Shown piece by piece: positions 44,538 through 57,410 of a DNA stretch of 64,000 nucleotides (position 1 is its first letter; each line of letters opens with the position of its first letter). This DNA comes from Pseudaquabacterium terrae. GTDB lineage: Bacteria > Pseudomonadota > Gammaproteobacteria > Burkholderiales > Burkholderiaceae_C. Made by a program: the position numbers and the translations under genes. Below the pieces are notes generated by a model. The model ran no database searches and was not told where the DNA came from. It saw nothing but the letters and a program-made list of their open reading frames with translations. The stretch spans positions 1 through 64,000 of the forward strand of contig NZ_JABRWJ010000002.1 in NCBI RefSeq assembly GCF_013266755.1, in the 5' to 3' direction.

Positions 44538-44915
44538 ATGCCAACCATCAACCAGCTCGTGCGCCATGGCCGTGAGGTCGAGGCCATCAAGAGCAAGTCG
44601 CCTGCGATGCAGAACTGCCCGCAGCGCCGCGGGGTCTGCACCCGCGTCTACACCACGACCCCGAAGAAGCCGAACTCGGCGCTGCGCAAGGTCGCCAAGG
44701 TTCGCCTGACCAACGGTTTCGAGGTGATCTCGTACATCGGCGGTGAAGGCCACAACCTGCAGGAGCACAGTGTCGTGCTCGTGCGCGGCGGCCGGGTCAA
44801 GGATCTGCCGGGTGTGCGCTACCACATCGTGCGCGGCTCGCTCGACCTGCAGGGCGTCAAGGATCGCAAGCAGTCGCGTTCCAAGTACGGCGCGAAGCGC
44901 CCGAAGAAGGCCTAA
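44538..44915 (+). CDS. rpsL: 30S ribosomal protein S12
   Basis: A 125-residue decoding-centre protein. The streptomycin-relevant lysines are wild type: [13 protein letters not shown] (Lys43 region) and [13 protein letters not shown] (Lys88 region). The start at 44538 ([14 protein letters not shown]) follows a weak AGTTACCT; upstream extension is excluded. First gene of the str operon. Confidence 0.98.
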   Translation: MPTINQLVRHGREVEAIKSKSPAMQNCPQRRGVCTRVYTTTPKKPNSALRKVAKVRLTNGFEVISYIGGEGHNLQEHSVVLVRGGRVKDLPGVRYHIVRGSLDLQGVKDRKQSRSKYGAKRPKKA

Positions 44916-44970
44916 GAGGCCAGTGGAAGTCACGTTCGCCGGTTCTGCTGGCGGCGTGTTTGTTGCGGTG

Positions 44971-45020
44971 GGCTCGTGTGAGCCGCCGAGTAAGCGAGAG
45001 GTTCGGTTGCGTGACCTCTC
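44971..45020 (+). promoter_or_regulatory. Structured rpsL-rpsG spacer, candidate S7-binding region
   Basis: Two hairpins, GGCTC/GAGCC (44971-44984, GTGT loop) and GAGAGGT/ACCTCTC (44996-45020), occupy the 157-base rpsL-rpsG gap. In enterobacteria S7 binds this spacer to repress rpsG and fusA. The sequence has not been compared with the known site. Confidence 0.45.
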
Positions 45021-45072
45021 AGGTGCCAAGCGAAAAGCCGGCGCCAGCTGAAGCTAGAGAAGGAAGAATCCC

Positions 45073-45543
45073 ATGCCACGTCGTCGCGAAGTACCCAAGC
45101 GCGAGATCCTGCCCGACCCGAAGTTCGGCTCGGTCGATCTGTCCAAGTTCATGAACGTCATCATGGAGTCCGGCAAGAAGGCCGTGGCCGAACGCATCAT
45201 CTACGGTGCGCTCGACCAGGTCGAGAAGAAGGCCGGCAAGGACCCGCTCGAGATCTTCATGATCGCGATCAACAACGTGAAGCCGATGGTCGAGGTCAAG
45301 TCCCGCCGCGTCGGCGGTGCGAACTACCAAGTTCCCGTGGAAGTTCGCCCCGTTCGCCGGCTGGCCCTGGCCATGCGCTGGCTCAAGGAAAGCGCGCGCA
45401 AGCGCGGCGAGAAGTCGATGGCCGCGCGTCTGGCCAACGAACTGCTCGAGGCCAGCGAAGGCCGCGGCGGCGCGATGAAGAAGCGCGACGAAGTCCACCG
45501 CATGGCCGAGGCCAACAAGGCGTTCTCGCACTTCCGCTTCTAA
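45073..45543 (+). CDS. rpsG: 30S ribosomal protein S7
   Basis: A 156-residue head-assembly protein binding the 16S 3' domain. The conserved start [20 protein letters not shown] and the region [19 protein letters not shown] are present. Length matches non-enterobacterial S7. AAGGAAG precedes the ATG. It is followed by a 96-base structured spacer before fusA. Confidence 0.98.
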   Translation: MPRRREVPKREILPDPKFGSVDLSKFMNVIMESGKKAVAERIIYGALDQVEKKAGKDPLEIFMIAINNVKPMVEVKSRRVGGANYQVPVEVRPVRRLALAMRWLKESARKRGEKSMAARLANELLEASEGRGGAMKKRDEVHRMAEANKAFSHFRF

Positions 45544-45584
45544 GCGCCCCAAACGGGCCCGGTGTCGGGCCCGCAACTGCCTCC

Positions 45585-45620
45585 GGCCGCCTTCAGGGTT
45601 ACTACCGACCCGAGGCGGCC
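45585..45620 (+). promoter_or_regulatory. Long hairpin before fusA
   Basis: GGCCGCCT (45585-45592) pairs with AGGCGGCC (45613-45620) and an inner GGGT/ACCC extends the stem. A second perfect hairpin, CGGGCCC/GGGCCCG at 45554-45573, precedes it. No T-run follows, so mRNA processing or translational control is more likely than termination. Confidence 0.45.
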
Positions 45621-45639
45621 CCTGTATTTGGAGTGAATC

Positions 45640-47742
<2,103 letters not shown>

Positions 47743-47823
47743 CCCCCGTAGCGGCCTGGCGGCCGCCTCCCCCAAGGGGGCGACGCCAGCGGCCCGGCAG
47801 AGCCGGTTCCGCGGCGTCCGCTT
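47743..47823 (+). repeat. Dispersed GC-rich palindromic repeat (copy B)
   Basis: Directly after the fusA stop lies an 80-base element closely matching the copy after trpG (25975-26055): CCCCCGTAGCGGC, CTCCCCCAAGGGGGCGACGC, CAGCGGCCCGGCAGAGCCGG and TTCCGCGG. Its hairpins could modulate read-through from fusA to tuf. Confidence 0.8.
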
Positions 47824-47930
47824 GAAGGGTCCCGATGGTCTTCGTGCCTCGACGTCCGCTGCCCGTGGCGGACATTGCGCGGAGACCTTAAACAAGACAC
47901 GGTGCGATTGCTCTTTAGACGGAGAAAGCA

Positions 47931-49121
<1,191 letters not shown>

Positions 49122-49131
49122 GGCGGACACC

Positions 49132-49443
49132 ATGCAAAAGCAAAAGATCCGCATCCGCCTGAAAGCCTTCGACTACAAGCTGATCGACCAGTCGGCTCTG
49201 GAGATCGTCGAAACCGCCAAACGCACCGGCGCGATCGTCAAGGGCCCGGTGCCCCTGCCGACGCGCATGCAGCGTTTCGACATCCTGCGTTCGCCGCACG
49301 TCAACAAGACGAGCCGCGACCAGTTCGAGATCCGCACGCACCAGCGCCTGATGGACATCGTCGACCCGACGGACAAGACGGTCGACGCGCTGATGAAGCT
49401 GGACCTGCCGGCTGGCGTCGACGTCGAGATCAAGCTGCAGTGA
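49132..49443 (+). CDS. rpsJ: 30S ribosomal protein S10
   Basis: A 103-residue protein of the 30S head, also the NusE antitermination factor that contacts NusG. The start [20 protein letters not shown] and [20 protein letters not shown] are typical. It lies 10 bases after tuf but 189 bases before rplC, with a promoter in between, so it appears to be the last gene of the str transcript. Confidence 0.98.
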   Translation: MQKQKIRIRLKAFDYKLIDQSALEIVETAKRTGAIVKGPVPLPTRMQRFDILRSPHVNKTSRDQFEIRTHQRLMDIVDPTDKTVDALMKLDLPAGVDVEIKLQ

Positions 49444-49455
49444 TGACCGGCTGGC

Positions 49456-49485
49456 TTGTCGGATAACCGGCAAGCCAGCTATACT
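49456..49485 (+). promoter_or_regulatory. Promoter of the rplC (S10-type) operon embedded in a hairpin
   Basis: A -35 TTGTCG (49456-49461) and a -10 TATACT (49480-49485) are 18 bases apart. The same stretch contains a perfect 9-bp inverted repeat, GCTGGCTTG (49450-49458) and CAAGCCAGC (49471-49479), which could end the rpsJ transcript or bind a regulator. Further on, GGCGGCC/GGCCGCC (49500-49519) forms a leader hairpin. Confidence 0.75.
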
Positions 49486-49632
49486 CGCAAGCTTTTCGCG
49501 GCGGCCCATGATGGCCGCCCGAACGCGTCAGGACACTGACGCATACCGCTCCCGGCCAATCGATGTCGGGTGATTGAAACAAAGGCGCTGGGCGTCCGAG
49601 TGAACTCGGGCAAACGGTGCTGGAGAAAAGCC

Positions 49633-50340
49633 ATGACGACAGCTGCAAACAGCTATCGCCTCGGTTTGCTGGGCCGCAAGGTCGGCATGATGCGCATCTT
49701 CACGGACGACGGCGACGCCGTTCCCGTGACGGTGCTCGACGTGTCGAACAACCGCATCACCCAGGTCAAGACCGAGCAGACCGACGGCTACAACGCCCTG
49801 CAAGTGGCGTTCGGTGCGCGCAAAGCCTCGCGCGTGACCAAGCCGGAAGCCGGCCACCTCGCGAAAGCGGGCGTGGAAGCCGGTGAGATCCTCCAGGAAT
49901 TCCGCGTGCCGGCCGATGTGGTCGGCCAGTACGCCGCTGGCGCCTCGGTGCCGGTGACGCTGTTCGCCGTCGGCCAGAAGGTCGACGTGCAGGGCACCTC
50001 GATCGGCAAGGGCTTCACCGGCACGATCAAGCGTCACAACTTCAGCTCGCAGCGCGCGTCGCACGGCAACAGCCGTTCGCACAACGTCCCGGGCTCGATC
50101 TCGATGGCGCAGGACCCGGGCCGCGTGTTCCCGGGCAAGCGCATGTCGGGTCACATGGGCGACGAGACCGTCACGACGCAGAACCTCGACATCGTGCGCA
50201 TCGACGAAGCGCGCCAGCTGCTGCTGGTCCGCGGCGCCGTGCCGGGTTCCAAGAGCGGCTTCGTGACCGTGCGTCCGGCCGTCAAGGCCCGCGCCGCCAA
50301 GGGTGGCGCTGTTGCCGCGCCGGCCAAGAAGGGAGCCTGA
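49633..50340 (+). CDS. rplC: 50S ribosomal protein L3
   Basis: A 235-residue early-assembly protein near the peptidyl-transferase centre. Motifs: [40 protein letters not shown] and [20 protein letters not shown]. The start at 49633 ([11 protein letters not shown]) follows TGGAGAAAAG; an in-frame GTG at 49570 lies in the leader. It is longer than enterobacterial L3 (209) because of a short N-terminal and an Ala/Lys-rich C-terminal extension. Confidence 0.97.
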   Translation: MTTAANSYRLGLLGRKVGMMRIFTDDGDAVPVTVLDVSNNRITQVKTEQTDGYNALQVAFGARKASRVTKPEAGHLAKAGVEAGEILQEFRVPADVVGQYAAGASVPVTLFAVGQKVDVQGTSIGKGFTGTIKRHNFSSQRASHGNSRSHNVPGSISMAQDPGRVFPGKRMSGHMGDETVTTQNLDIVRIDEARQLLLVRGAVPGSKSGFVTVRPAVKARAAKGGAVAAPAKKGA

Positions 50341-50342
50341 CC

Positions 50343-50963
50343 ATGCAACTCGAGCTCCTGAACGAACAAGGCCAGGCGACCTCCAAGGTCGACGCGCCGG
50401 ACACCGTGTTCGCACGCGACTACAACGAAGCCCTGGTGCACCAGGTCGTCGTTGCCTACCAGGCCAATGCGCGCCAAGGTACCCGCGCGCAGAAGAACCG
50501 CGAGTCGGTCAAGCACAGCACCAAGAAGCCGTGGCGCCAGAAGGGCACCGGCCGCGCGCGCGCCGGCATGACCTCGTCGCCGATCTGGCGTGGAGGCGGT
50601 CGTGCCTTCCCGAACCTGCCGGACGAGAATTTCTCGCACAAGGTCAACAAGAAGATGTATCGCGCCGGCATGGCGTCGATCTTCTCGCAGCTGGCTCGCG
50701 ACGGCCGCCTGGCGGTGGTGGATTCCATCTCCGTCGATGCGCCGAAGACCAAGCTGCTGGCTGCCAAGTTCAAGGCCATGGGCCTCGATTCCGTGCTGGT
50801 GATCGCCGACTCGGTCGACGAGAACCTGGCGCTGGCGTCGCGCAACCTGGCCAACGTGCTGGTGATCGAGCCGCGCTACGCCGATCCGCTGTCGCTGGTC
50901 TTCTACAAGAAGGTGCTGGTGACCAAGGGCGCGATCGAGCAGCTCAAGGAGATGTTCGCATGA
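50343..50963 (+). CDS. rplD: 50S ribosomal protein L4
   Basis: A 206-residue protein lining the exit tunnel; in enterobacteria it also autoregulates the S10 operon. The tunnel loop [20 protein letters not shown] and [20 protein letters not shown] are intact. Two bases after rplC; its stop overlaps the rplW start (ATGA). Confidence 0.98.
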   Translation: MQLELLNEQGQATSKVDAPDTVFARDYNEALVHQVVVAYQANARQGTRAQKNRESVKHSTKKPWRQKGTGRARAGMTSSPIWRGGGRAFPNLPDENFSHKVNKKMYRAGMASIFSQLARDGRLAVVDSISVDAPKTKLLAAKFKAMGLDSVLVIADSVDENLALASRNLANVLVIEPRYADPLSLVFYKKVLVTKGAIEQLKEMFA

Positions 50964-51286
50964 GCCACGGTGTCCAACCCACCAAGTTCGATGAGGGCCG
51001 CCTGGCCCAGGTGCTGATTTCGCCGATCGTGTCCGAGAAGGCCACGAGCGTTGCCGAGAAGCACAACCAGGTGCTGTTCAAGGTGCTGCGCGATGCCACC
51101 AAGACCGAGATCAAGGCCGCCGTGGAGCTGCTGTTCAAGGTCGAAGTGAAGTCCGTGCAGGTCGCCAACCAGAAGGGCAAGGTCAAGCGCTTCGGCGGCC
51201 GTACCGGCCGTCGCGACCACGCGAAGAAGGCGTACGTCTCGCTGAAGCCCGGCCAGGAGCTCAACTTCTCCGGGGAGGCTGCGTAA
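50960..51286 (+). CDS. rplW: 50S ribosomal protein L23
   Basis: A 108-residue protein at the tunnel exit and docking site for trigger factor and SRP. Recognised by [20 protein letters not shown] and [20 protein letters not shown]. The start is ATG 50960 within the ATGA overlap with rplD. A short N-terminal extension ([13 protein letters not shown]) precedes the family core. Confidence 0.97.
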   Translation: MSHGVQPTKFDEGRLAQVLISPIVSEKATSVAEKHNQVLFKVLRDATKTEIKAAVELLFKVEVKSVQVANQKGKVKRFGGRTGRRDHAKKAYVSLKPGQELNFSGEAA

Positions 51287-51289
51287 ATC

Positions 51290-52114
51290 ATGGCCGTCGT
51301 CAAAGTCAAACCGACCTCGCCCGGCCGCCGCGCCGTCGTGAAGGTCGTGCACAAGCACCTGCACAAGGGCGCGCCCGAGGCCTCGCTGCTCGAGCCGCAA
51401 AAGCAGAACTCCGGCCGCAACAACAATGGCCACATCACGATGCGCCACAAGGGTGGTGGGCACAAGCACCACTACCGCGTCGTCGATTTCGTCCGCAACA
51501 AGGACGGCATCCCGGCGAAGGTCGAGCGTATCGAGTACGACCCGAACCGCACCGCGCACATCGCGCTGGTGTGCTACGCCGATGGCGAGCGCCGCTACAT
51601 CATCGCCCCGCGTGGCCTGGAAGTCGGCGCGACGCTGCTGTCCGGCGCCGAGGCGCCGATCAAGGCCGGCAACACGCTGCCGATCCGCAACATCCCGGTC
51701 GGTGCGACGATCCATTGCGTCGAGATGCTGCCTGGCAAGGGCGCGCAGATCGCGCGTTCGGCCGGCACTGCGGTGACGCTGATGGCGCGTGAAGGCATCT
51801 ACGCCCAGGTTCGCCTGCGCTCGGGTGAGGTTCGCAAGATCCACATCGACTGCCGCGCGACGATCGGCGAAGTGTCGAACGAAGAGCACAACCTGCGCCA
51901 GTACGGCAAGGCCGGTGTCAAGCGCTGGATGGGCATCCGCCCGACGGTGCGCGGCGTCGCGATGAACCCGGTGGACCACCCGCACGGCGGCGGCGAAGGC
52001 CGCACCGGCGAGGCGCGCGCTCCGGTGTCGCCGTGGAACACGCTGACCAAGGGCTACCGCACCCGCAACAACAAGCGCACGCAGACCATGATCGTGTCGC
52101 GTCGCAAGAAGTAA
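51290..52114 (+). CDS. rplB: 50S ribosomal protein L2
   Basis: A 274-residue core protein needed for subunit joining and peptidyl-transferase activity. The C-terminal signature [20 protein letters not shown] contains the essential histidine. The middle [10 protein letters not shown]-type segment ([15 protein letters not shown]) is intact. Three bases after rplW. Confidence 0.98.
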   Translation: MAVVKVKPTSPGRRAVVKVVHKHLHKGAPEASLLEPQKQNSGRNNNGHITMRHKGGGHKHHYRVVDFVRNKDGIPAKVERIEYDPNRTAHIALVCYADGERRYIIAPRGLEVGATLLSGAEAPIKAGNTLPIRNIPVGATIHCVEMLPGKGAQIARSAGTAVTLMAREGIYAQVRLRSGEVRKIHIDCRATIGEVSNEEHNLRQYGKAGVKRWMGIRPTVRGVAMNPVDHPHGGGEGRTGEARAPVSPWNTLTKGYRTRNNKRTQTMIVSRRKK

Positions 52115-52123
52115 GGGTCCACC

Positions 52124-52399
52124 ATGGCACGCTCACTCAAGAAGGGTCCGTTCGTGGACCACCACCTGATGGCCAAGGTCGACAAGGCCGTTGCCATCAA
52201 GGACAAGAAGCCGATCAAGACCTGGTCGCGCCGCTCGACGATCCTGCCCGATTTCATCGGTCTGACGATCGCCGTGCACAACGGCAAGCAACACGTCCCC
52301 GTGTATGTGACCGACCAGATGGTCGGCCACAAGCTCGGCGAGTTCGCCATGACCCGCATGTTCAAGGGTCACCCGGCGGACAAGAAGGCGAAGAAGTAA
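52124..52399 (+). CDS. rpsS: 30S ribosomal protein S19
   Basis: A 91-residue protein of the 30S head contacting S13. Recognised by [40 protein letters not shown] and [15 protein letters not shown]. Ribosome binding site AAGGGTCC; nine bases after rplB. Confidence 0.98.
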   Translation: MARSLKKGPFVDHHLMAKVDKAVAIKDKKPIKTWSRRSTILPDFIGLTIAVHNGKQHVPVYVTDQMVGHKLGEFAMTRMFKGHPADKKAKK

Positions 52400-52409
52400 G
52401 GGGCCGACG

Positions 52410-52739
52410 ATGGAAACCAAAGCAATCGTCCGCGGTGTGCGCCTGTCGGTCGACAAGGGCCGCCTGGTGGCTGACCTGGTCCGCGGCAAGAAAGTGGACC
52501 AGGCGCTGAGCATCCTCGCCTTCACGCAGAAGAAGGCCGCCGGCATCGTCAAGAAGGCGCTCGAGTCCGCGATCGCGAACGCCGAGCACAACGACGGCGC
52601 CGATATCGACGAACTGACGATCAAGTCGATCTACGTCGAGCAGGGTGCGACGCTGAAGCGCTTCTCCGCACGCGCCAAGGGCCGTGGCAACCGCATCAGC
52701 AAGCCGACCTGTCACATCTTCGTGACCGTCGGCAACTGA
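52410..52739 (+). CDS. rplV: 50S ribosomal protein L22
   Basis: A 109-residue exit-tunnel protein. Family motifs are [20 protein letters not shown] at the start and [20 protein letters not shown] in the beta-hairpin arm that reaches into the tunnel. Ten bases after rpsS. Confidence 0.98.
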   Translation: METKAIVRGVRLSVDKGRLVADLVRGKKVDQALSILAFTQKKAAGIVKKALESAIANAEHNDGADIDELTIKSIYVEQGATLKRFSARAKGRGNRISKPTCHIFVTVGN

Positions 52740-52755
52740 GGCTAGGAAGAGGACC

Positions 52756-53652
52756 ATGGGACAAAAAATCCATCCGACCGGCTTCCGCCTGGCCGTCACG
52801 CGTGCCTGGGCTTCGCGCTGGTACGCCTCGAACCGCAACTTCGCCGGCATGCTGGCCGAAGACCTGCAGGTGCGCGAGTTCCTGAAGAAGCGCCTGAAGA
52901 ATGCCGCGGTCTCGCGCATCCTGATCGAGCGCCCGGCCAAGAACGCCCGCATCACGATCTTCTCGGCGCGCCCGGGTGTCGTGATCGGCAAGAAGGGCGA
53001 GGACATCGAGAACCTGAAGGCCGAACTGGCGCGCCGCCTGGGCGTGCCGGTCGCGGTGAACATCGAGGAAGTGCGCAAGCCCGAAATCGATGCGCAGCTG
53101 ATCGCCGACTCGATCACCCAGCAGCTCGAGAAGCGCATCATGTTCCGCCGTGCGATGAAGCGCGCAATGCAGAACGCGATGCGCCTGGGCGCCCAGGGCA
53201 TCAAGATCATGTCGGCCGGCCGGCTGAACGGCATCGAAATCGCGCGCACCGAGTGGTACCGCGAAGGCCGCGTGCCGCTGCACACGCTGCGCGCAGACAT
53301 CGACTACGGCTTCTCGGAAGCCAAGACCACGTACGGCGTCATCGGCGTCAAGTGCTGGGTCTACCGTGGTGACAACCTCGGCCGCGGAGACGCGCCGGGC
53401 ACCACCAAGCCCGAGGGTCAGGAAGAAGATCGCCGCCCGCGTCGCGGTCCGCGTCCTGGTGGCCCGGGTGCGCCCGACCGCCGTGGTCCCCGCCCCGGCG
53501 GCGACCGCGACCGCGGTGCCCGTGCCGACGCGCCCCGCACCGACGTGGTTTCCCCCGTCTCGCCCGACAGCAAGCCGGGCGATGCCCCGGCTGGCGACCG
53601 CCCGGCCGTCAAGCGCGTGCGCAAGGCGCCCGCGCCCGGCACCGGCGCGTAA
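52756..53652 (+). CDS. rpsC: 30S ribosomal protein S3 with extended C-terminus
   Basis: A 298-residue mRNA-entry protein with helicase-like function. The KH domain GxxG motif lies in [20 protein letters not shown], and the C-domain has [20 protein letters not shown]. After about residue 215 it carries an 80-residue Arg/Pro/Gly-rich tail ([20 protein letters not shown]), well beyond the 233 residues of enterobacterial S3. Such tails occur in betaproteobacteria and are likely disordered. Confidence 0.97.
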   Translation: MGQKIHPTGFRLAVTRAWASRWYASNRNFAGMLAEDLQVREFLKKRLKNAAVSRILIERPAKNARITIFSARPGVVIGKKGEDIENLKAELARRLGVPVAVNIEEVRKPEIDAQLIADSITQQLEKRIMFRRAMKRAMQNAMRLGAQGIKIMSAGRLNGIEIARTEWYREGRVPLHTLRADIDYGFSEAKTTYGVIGVKCWVYRGDNLGRGDAPGTTKPEGQEEDRRPRRGPRPGGPGAPDRRGPRPGGDRDRGARADAPRTDVVSPVSPDSKPGDAPAGDRPAVKRVRKAPAPGTGA

Positions 53653-53664
53653 GGAGAAAAGAAC

Positions 53665-54081
53665 ATGCTGCAACCAGCACGTCGCAAGTTCCGCAAGGAA
53701 CAGAAGGGCCGCAACACCGGCATCGCCACGCGCGGTGCTGCCGTGTCGTTCGGCGATTTCGGCCTCAAGGCCACCGAGCGCGGCCGCATCACCGCCCGCC
53801 AGATCGAAGCCGCTCGCCGGGCGATCTCGCGTCACATCAAGCGCGGCGGCCGCATCTTCATTCGCATCTTCCCGGACAAGCCGATCTCGCAGAAGCCGGC
53901 CGAAGTGCGGATGGGTAACGGCAAGGGCAACCCCGAGTACTACGTCGCCGAAATCCAGCCGGGCAAGGTGCTGTACGAACTGAACGGCGTGCCCGAGCAA
54001 CTGGCGCGCGAAGCGTTCACGCTGGCCGCTGCCAAGCTGCCGCTGCGCTGCACCTTCGTCTCGCGCCAGGTCGGCGCCTGA
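53665..54081 (+). CDS. rplP: 50S ribosomal protein L16
   Basis: A 138-residue protein at the A-site of the large subunit. Signatures: [40 protein letters not shown] and [20 protein letters not shown]. The arginine that is hydroxylated in some bacteria is in the conserved region. Twelve bases after rpsC. Confidence 0.98.
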   Translation: MLQPARRKFRKEQKGRNTGIATRGAAVSFGDFGLKATERGRITARQIEAARRAISRHIKRGGRIFIRIFPDKPISQKPAEVRMGNGKGNPEYYVAEIQPGKVLYELNGVPEQLAREAFTLAAAKLPLRCTFVSRQVGA

Positions 54082-54095
54082 CCCGGAGTAACACC

Positions 54096-54299
54096 ATGAC
54101 CAAAGCATCTGATCTGCGCGCCAAGGACGTCGCGGGCCTCGAGAAGGAGGTCACCGACCTCCTGAAGGCTCACTTCGGCCTGCGCATGCAGAAGGGCACG
54201 CAGCAACTGGGTAACACCACGACGCTGCGCATCACCCGCCGTGACATCGCTCGCGCCAAGACCATCCTGGCCGAGAAGAAGAAGGGAGCCGCGAAATGA
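54096..54299 (+). CDS. rpmC: 50S ribosomal protein L29
   Basis: A 67-residue two-helix protein at the tunnel exit. Start [21 protein letters not shown]-terminal [20 protein letters not shown]. The stop overlaps the rpsQ start (ATGA, 54296-54299). Confidence 0.97.
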   Translation: MTKASDLRAKDVAGLEKEVTDLLKAHFGLRMQKGTQQLGNTTTLRITRRDIARAKTILAEKKKGAAK

Positions 54300-54586
54300 G
54301 CGAAGCCCAAGTCCAAGCCCAGCAAGCGCCGCTGAAGAACACCCGCACGTTGATCGGCCGCGTCGTCAGCGACAAGCGGTCCAAGACGGTGACCGTGCTC
54401 GTCGAGCGCCGCGTCACGCACGAGCTGTACGGCAAGATCGTCGGCCGCTCGCGCAAGTACCACGCCCACGACGAAAAGGGCGAGTACCACATGGGTGACC
54501 TGGTCGAGATCGCCGAAGGCCGTCCGATCAGCAAGACCAAGTCCTGGGTCGTCACCAAGCTGCTGCAGAAGGCAGCGCTGGTCTAA
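54296..54586 (+). CDS. rpsQ: 30S ribosomal protein S17
   Basis: A 96-residue OB-fold 16S rRNA-binding protein. Conserved: [40 protein letters not shown] and [14 protein letters not shown] 10-residue Gln/Ala N-terminal extension precedes the core. A 101-base gap follows, then an inserted peroxiredoxin gene; rplN, the usual next gene, lies 810 bases away. Confidence 0.97.
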   Translation: MSEAQVQAQQAPLKNTRTLIGRVVSDKRSKTVTVLVERRVTHELYGKIVGRSRKYHAHDEKGEYHMGDLVEIAEGRPISKTKSWVVTKLLQKAALV

Positions 54587-54687
54587 GCCGATCCACGCGG
54601 CGGGGCATCGGCTCCGCGCGCCCTCGACGGCCGGAACGCTGGAATACTGGCGCCCGGCCGTTGTCCATTCCACACGAGGAGATTTGC

Positions 54688-55203
54688 ATGATCAAGGTTG
54701 GCGACAAGTTGCCCGCGGGCACATTGAACGAGTTCATCGAGGTCGAGGGCAATGGCTGCTCGATCGGTCCGAACACCTTCGATGTGCAGAAGGAAAGCGC
54801 CGGCAAGACGATCGCGATCTTCGGTCTGCCGGGCGCGTTCACGCCGACCTGCTCGGCCAAGCACGTTCCAGGTTATGTCGCGAGATTTGACGAGCTGAAG
54901 GCGGCCGGTGTCGACGAGATCTGGTGCGTGTCGGTCAACGATGCTTTCGTGATGGGTGCCTGGGGCCGCGACCAGCACTCGGGCGGCAAGGTGCGCATGA
55001 TGGCCGATGGCAGCGCGGACTTCGCCAAGGCCACGGGCCTCACGCTGGACCTGACTGCCAAAGGCATGGGTCTGCGCTCGGCGCGCTACTCGATGTTGGT
55101 CAAGGATGGTGTCGTCAAGGCGCTCAACCTCGAAGGTCCCGGCAAGTTCGAGGTCAGCGATGCCGAAACGATGCTGCGCCAGGCCAAGGAAATTTCAGCC
55201 TGA
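54688..55203 (+). CDS. Peroxiredoxin (Prx5-like) inserted in the ribosomal protein cluster
   Basis: A 171-residue thiol peroxidase reducing H2O2 or alkyl hydroperoxides, probably with glutathione/glutaredoxin. The peroxidatic cysteine is C55 in FGLPGAFTPTCSAKHVPGYV. Other Prx5 features are WCVSVNDAFVMGAWGRDQ and GLRSARYSMLVKDGVVKALN. The start at 54688 (MIKVGDKLPAGTLNEF) follows GAGGAGATTTGC. Further cysteines (C24 and the one in IWCVSV) could resolve the disulfide. It sits between rpsQ and rplN on the same strand, with its own gap on each side and a promoter after it. No sign of transfer: codon use and GC are like its neighbours. Confidence 0.94.
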   Translation: MIKVGDKLPAGTLNEFIEVEGNGCSIGPNTFDVQKESAGKTIAIFGLPGAFTPTCSAKHVPGYVARFDELKAAGVDEIWCVSVNDAFVMGAWGRDQHSGGKVRMMADGSADFAKATGLTLDLTAKGMGLRSARYSMLVKDGVVKALNLEGPGKFEVSDAETMLRQAKEISA

Positions 55204-55206
55204 CGC

Positions 55207-55236
55207 TTGACGCCAGCGCGGGTTGGCACCCATAAT
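55207..55236 (+). promoter_or_regulatory. Promoter of rplN and downstream genes
   Basis: A -35 TTGACG (55207-55212) and a -10 CATAAT (55231-55236) are 18 bases apart, starting four bases after the peroxiredoxin stop. The leader before the rplN ATG is about 155 bases with no gene in it. The promoter explains how the spc genes stay expressed despite the insertion. Confidence 0.8.
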
Positions 55237-55396
55237 CCGCAGCTTCGCCGTTGGTCGGCTCGCACATTCGTTGTGAGTCGATCGGCGGATCCGCCCAAGC
55301 AGTGTTGCCTCCCAAGGCGGCGCTGACGGGCCCAAGACTGACCGATGCGCCGATTTGCACTGCAGATCAGCGTGACGGGACAAGTTGGGGACATCA

Positions 55397-55765
55397 ATGA
55401 TCCAAATGCAATCGCGGCTCGACGTGGCCGACAACACGGGCGCGAAGTCCGTCATGTGCATCAAGGTGCTGGGCGGCTCCAAGCGCCGTTATGCCGGCAT
55501 CGGCGACATCATCAAGGTGTCGATCAAGGAAGCTGCGCCGCGCGGTCGCGTCAAGAAGGGCGAGATCTACAGCGCCGTGGTGGTCCGTACCGCCAAGGGC
55601 GTGCGCCGCCAGGATGGTTCGCTGGTGAAGTTCGACGGCAATGCCGCCGTGCTGCTCAACGCCAAGCTCGAGCCGATCGGCACCCGCATCTTCGGGCCGG
55701 TGACGCGTGAGCTGCGTACCGAGCGCTTCATGAAGATCGTGTCGCTGGCGCCCGAAGTGCTGTAA
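55397..55765 (+). CDS. rplN: 50S ribosomal protein L14
   Basis: A 122-residue protein at the subunit interface. Start [20 protein letters not shown]; others [20 protein letters not shown] and [19 protein letters not shown]. The ATG at 55397 is the family start; an in-frame ATG 12 bases earlier is unlikely. First gene of the spc block. Confidence 0.98.
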   Translation: MIQMQSRLDVADNTGAKSVMCIKVLGGSKRRYAGIGDIIKVSIKEAAPRGRVKKGEIYSAVVVRTAKGVRRQDGSLVKFDGNAAVLLNAKLEPIGTRIFGPVTRELRTERFMKIVSLAPEVL

Positions 55766-55788
55766 GCGCCCAGATCGAAGGACAGGCC

Positions 55789-56106
55789 ATGAACAAGATT
55801 CGCAAGGGCGACCAGGTCATCGTGTTGACCGGCCGCGACAAGGGCAAGCGCGGCACCGTGTCGCTGCGCGTCGACGAGGACCATGTCGTCGTCGATGGCA
55901 TCAACGTGGTGAAGAAGCACGTCAAGCCGAACCCGATGAAGGGCACGACCGGCGGCGTGGTCGACAAGACGATGCCGATCAACCAATCCAACGTCGCGAT
56001 CTTCAATCCCGCGACGGCCAAGGCTGACCGTGTCGGCGTCAAGACCCTTGCCGATGGCAAGCGGGTCCGCGTCTACAAGTCCAGCGGCGAAGAGATCAAG
56101 GCGTAA
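55789..56106 (+). CDS. rplX: 50S ribosomal protein L24
   Basis: A 105-residue assembly-initiator protein with a KOW motif: [20 protein letters not shown]. Later [20 protein letters not shown] is also conserved. Twenty-three bases after rplN. Confidence 0.98.
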   Translation: MNKIRKGDQVIVLTGRDKGKRGTVSLRVDEDHVVVDGINVVKKHVKPNPMKGTTGGVVDKTMPINQSNVAIFNPATAKADRVGVKTLADGKRVRVYKSSGEEIKA

Positions 56107-56115
56107 GAGGTCGAC

Positions 56116-56655
56116 ATGGCTCGTCTGCAACAGTTCTACCGCGAAAAGGTCGTGCCCGACCTGGTCGCCAAGTTCGGCTACAAGTCGGTGATGCAAGCGC
56201 CTCGCCTGACGAAGATCACGCTCAACATGGGCGTTAGCGAGGCCGTCGCCGACAAGAAGGTGATGGACCACGCCGTCGGCGACCTGACCAAGATCGCCGG
56301 TCAGAAGCCGGTGATCACCAAGTCGCGCAAGGCCATCGCCGGTTTCAAGATCCGCGAGGACCTGCCCATCGGCTGCATGGTCACGCTGCGCGGCGTCCAG
56401 ATGTACGAATTCCTGGACCGCTTCGTGACGATCGCGCTGCCGCGCGTGCGCGATTTCCGCGGCATCTCGGGTCGTTCGTTCGATGGCCGCGGCAACTACA
56501 ACGTCGGCGTCAAGGAACAGATCATCTTCCCCGAGATCGAGTACGACAAGATCGACGCGATCCGCGGTCTGAACATCAGCTTCACGACCACCGCGAAGTC
56601 CGACGACGAGTGCAAGGCACTGCTCGCCGCCTTCCGCTTCCCGTTCAAGAACTGA
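56116..56655 (+). CDS. rplE: 50S ribosomal protein L5
   Basis: A 179-residue 5S rRNA-binding protein. Conserved: [40 protein letters not shown] and [20 protein letters not shown]. Length equals enterobacterial L5. Nine bases after rplX. Confidence 0.98.
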   Translation: MARLQQFYREKVVPDLVAKFGYKSVMQAPRLTKITLNMGVSEAVADKKVMDHAVGDLTKIAGQKPVITKSRKAIAGFKIREDLPIGCMVTLRGVQMYEFLDRFVTIALPRVRDFRGISGRSFDGRGNYNVGVKEQIIFPEIEYDKIDAIRGLNISFTTTAKSDDECKALLAAFRFPFKN

Positions 56656-56666
56656 TAGGCGTCACC

Positions 56667-56972
56667 ATGGCCAAACTGTCCCTGAAGCAACGTGAAGCCA
56701 AGCGCGAGAAGCTGGTCGCCAAGTTCTCGAAGAAGCACGCCGAACTGAAGGCCGTCGCCAACGACGCGCAGAAGTCCGACGAAGAACGCTACCTGGCCCG
56801 CCTGGAGCTGCAGAAGCTGCCGCGCAATGCCAACCCGACCCGTCTGCGCAATCGTTGCGAGCTGACCGGTCGTCCGCGCGGCACGTTCCGCAAGTTCGGC
56901 CTCGGCCGCAGCAAGATCCGCGAGCTCGCCTTCAAGGGCGACATCCCGGGCGTGGTCAAGGCCAGCTGGTAA
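56667..56972 (+). CDS. rpsN: 30S ribosomal protein S14
   Basis: A 101-residue protein of the long, zinc-free S14 type (no CxxC pairs). Landmarks: [20 protein letters not shown] and [20 protein letters not shown]. The ATG at 56667 ([16 protein letters not shown]) is the family start. Confidence 0.98.
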   Translation: MAKLSLKQREAKREKLVAKFSKKHAELKAVANDAQKSDEERYLARLELQKLPRNANPTRLRNRCELTGRPRGTFRKFGLGRSKIRELAFKGDIPGVVKASW

Positions 56973-56999
56973 TCAGCGGCAGCCCGAAGGAGATACACA

Positions 57000-57395
57000 A
57001 TGAGCATGAGTGATCCCATCGCCGACATGCTGACGCGTATTCGTAACGCGCAGATGATCGAGAAGGCGGTCGTCGTGATGCCGTCGTCGAAGCTGAAGGT
57101 GGCGATTGCCCAGGTCCTGAAGGACGAGGGCTACATCGACGGTTTCGCGGTCAAGGCCGAGGGCGCCAAGAGCGAACTCGAAATCGCGCTGAAGTACTAC
57201 GCCGGTCGCCCGGTGATCGAGCGCATCGAGCGTGTCAGCCGTCCCGGCCTGCGCATCTACAAGGGTCGCGACGCGATCCCACAGGTGATGAACGGCCTCG
57301 GTGTGGCGATCGTCACGACGCCCAAGGGCGTGATGACCGATCGCAAGGCGCGCCAGTCCGGTGTCGGCGGCGAAGTCCTTTGCTACGTGGCCTGA
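57000..57395 (+). CDS. rpsH: 30S ribosomal protein S8
   Basis: A 131-residue 16S rRNA-binding protein and, in enterobacteria, repressor of the spc operon. Start [20 protein letters not shown] after AAGGAGATACACA; C-terminus [21 protein letters not shown] second ATG two codons later is possible. Confidence 0.98.
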   Translation: MSMSDPIADMLTRIRNAQMIEKAVVVMPSSKLKVAIAQVLKDEGYIDGFAVKAEGAKSELEIALKYYAGRPVIERIERVSRPGLRIYKGRDAIPQVMNGLGVAIVTTPKGVMTDRKARQSGVGGEVLCYVA

Positions 57396-57410
57396 CGAGG
57401 AGAGACGAAC

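Noticed and set aside
49570-49632. N-terminal extension of L3 from a GTG at 49570
   Set aside because: It has no ribosome binding site, while the ATG at 49633 has a good one and matches the family start.
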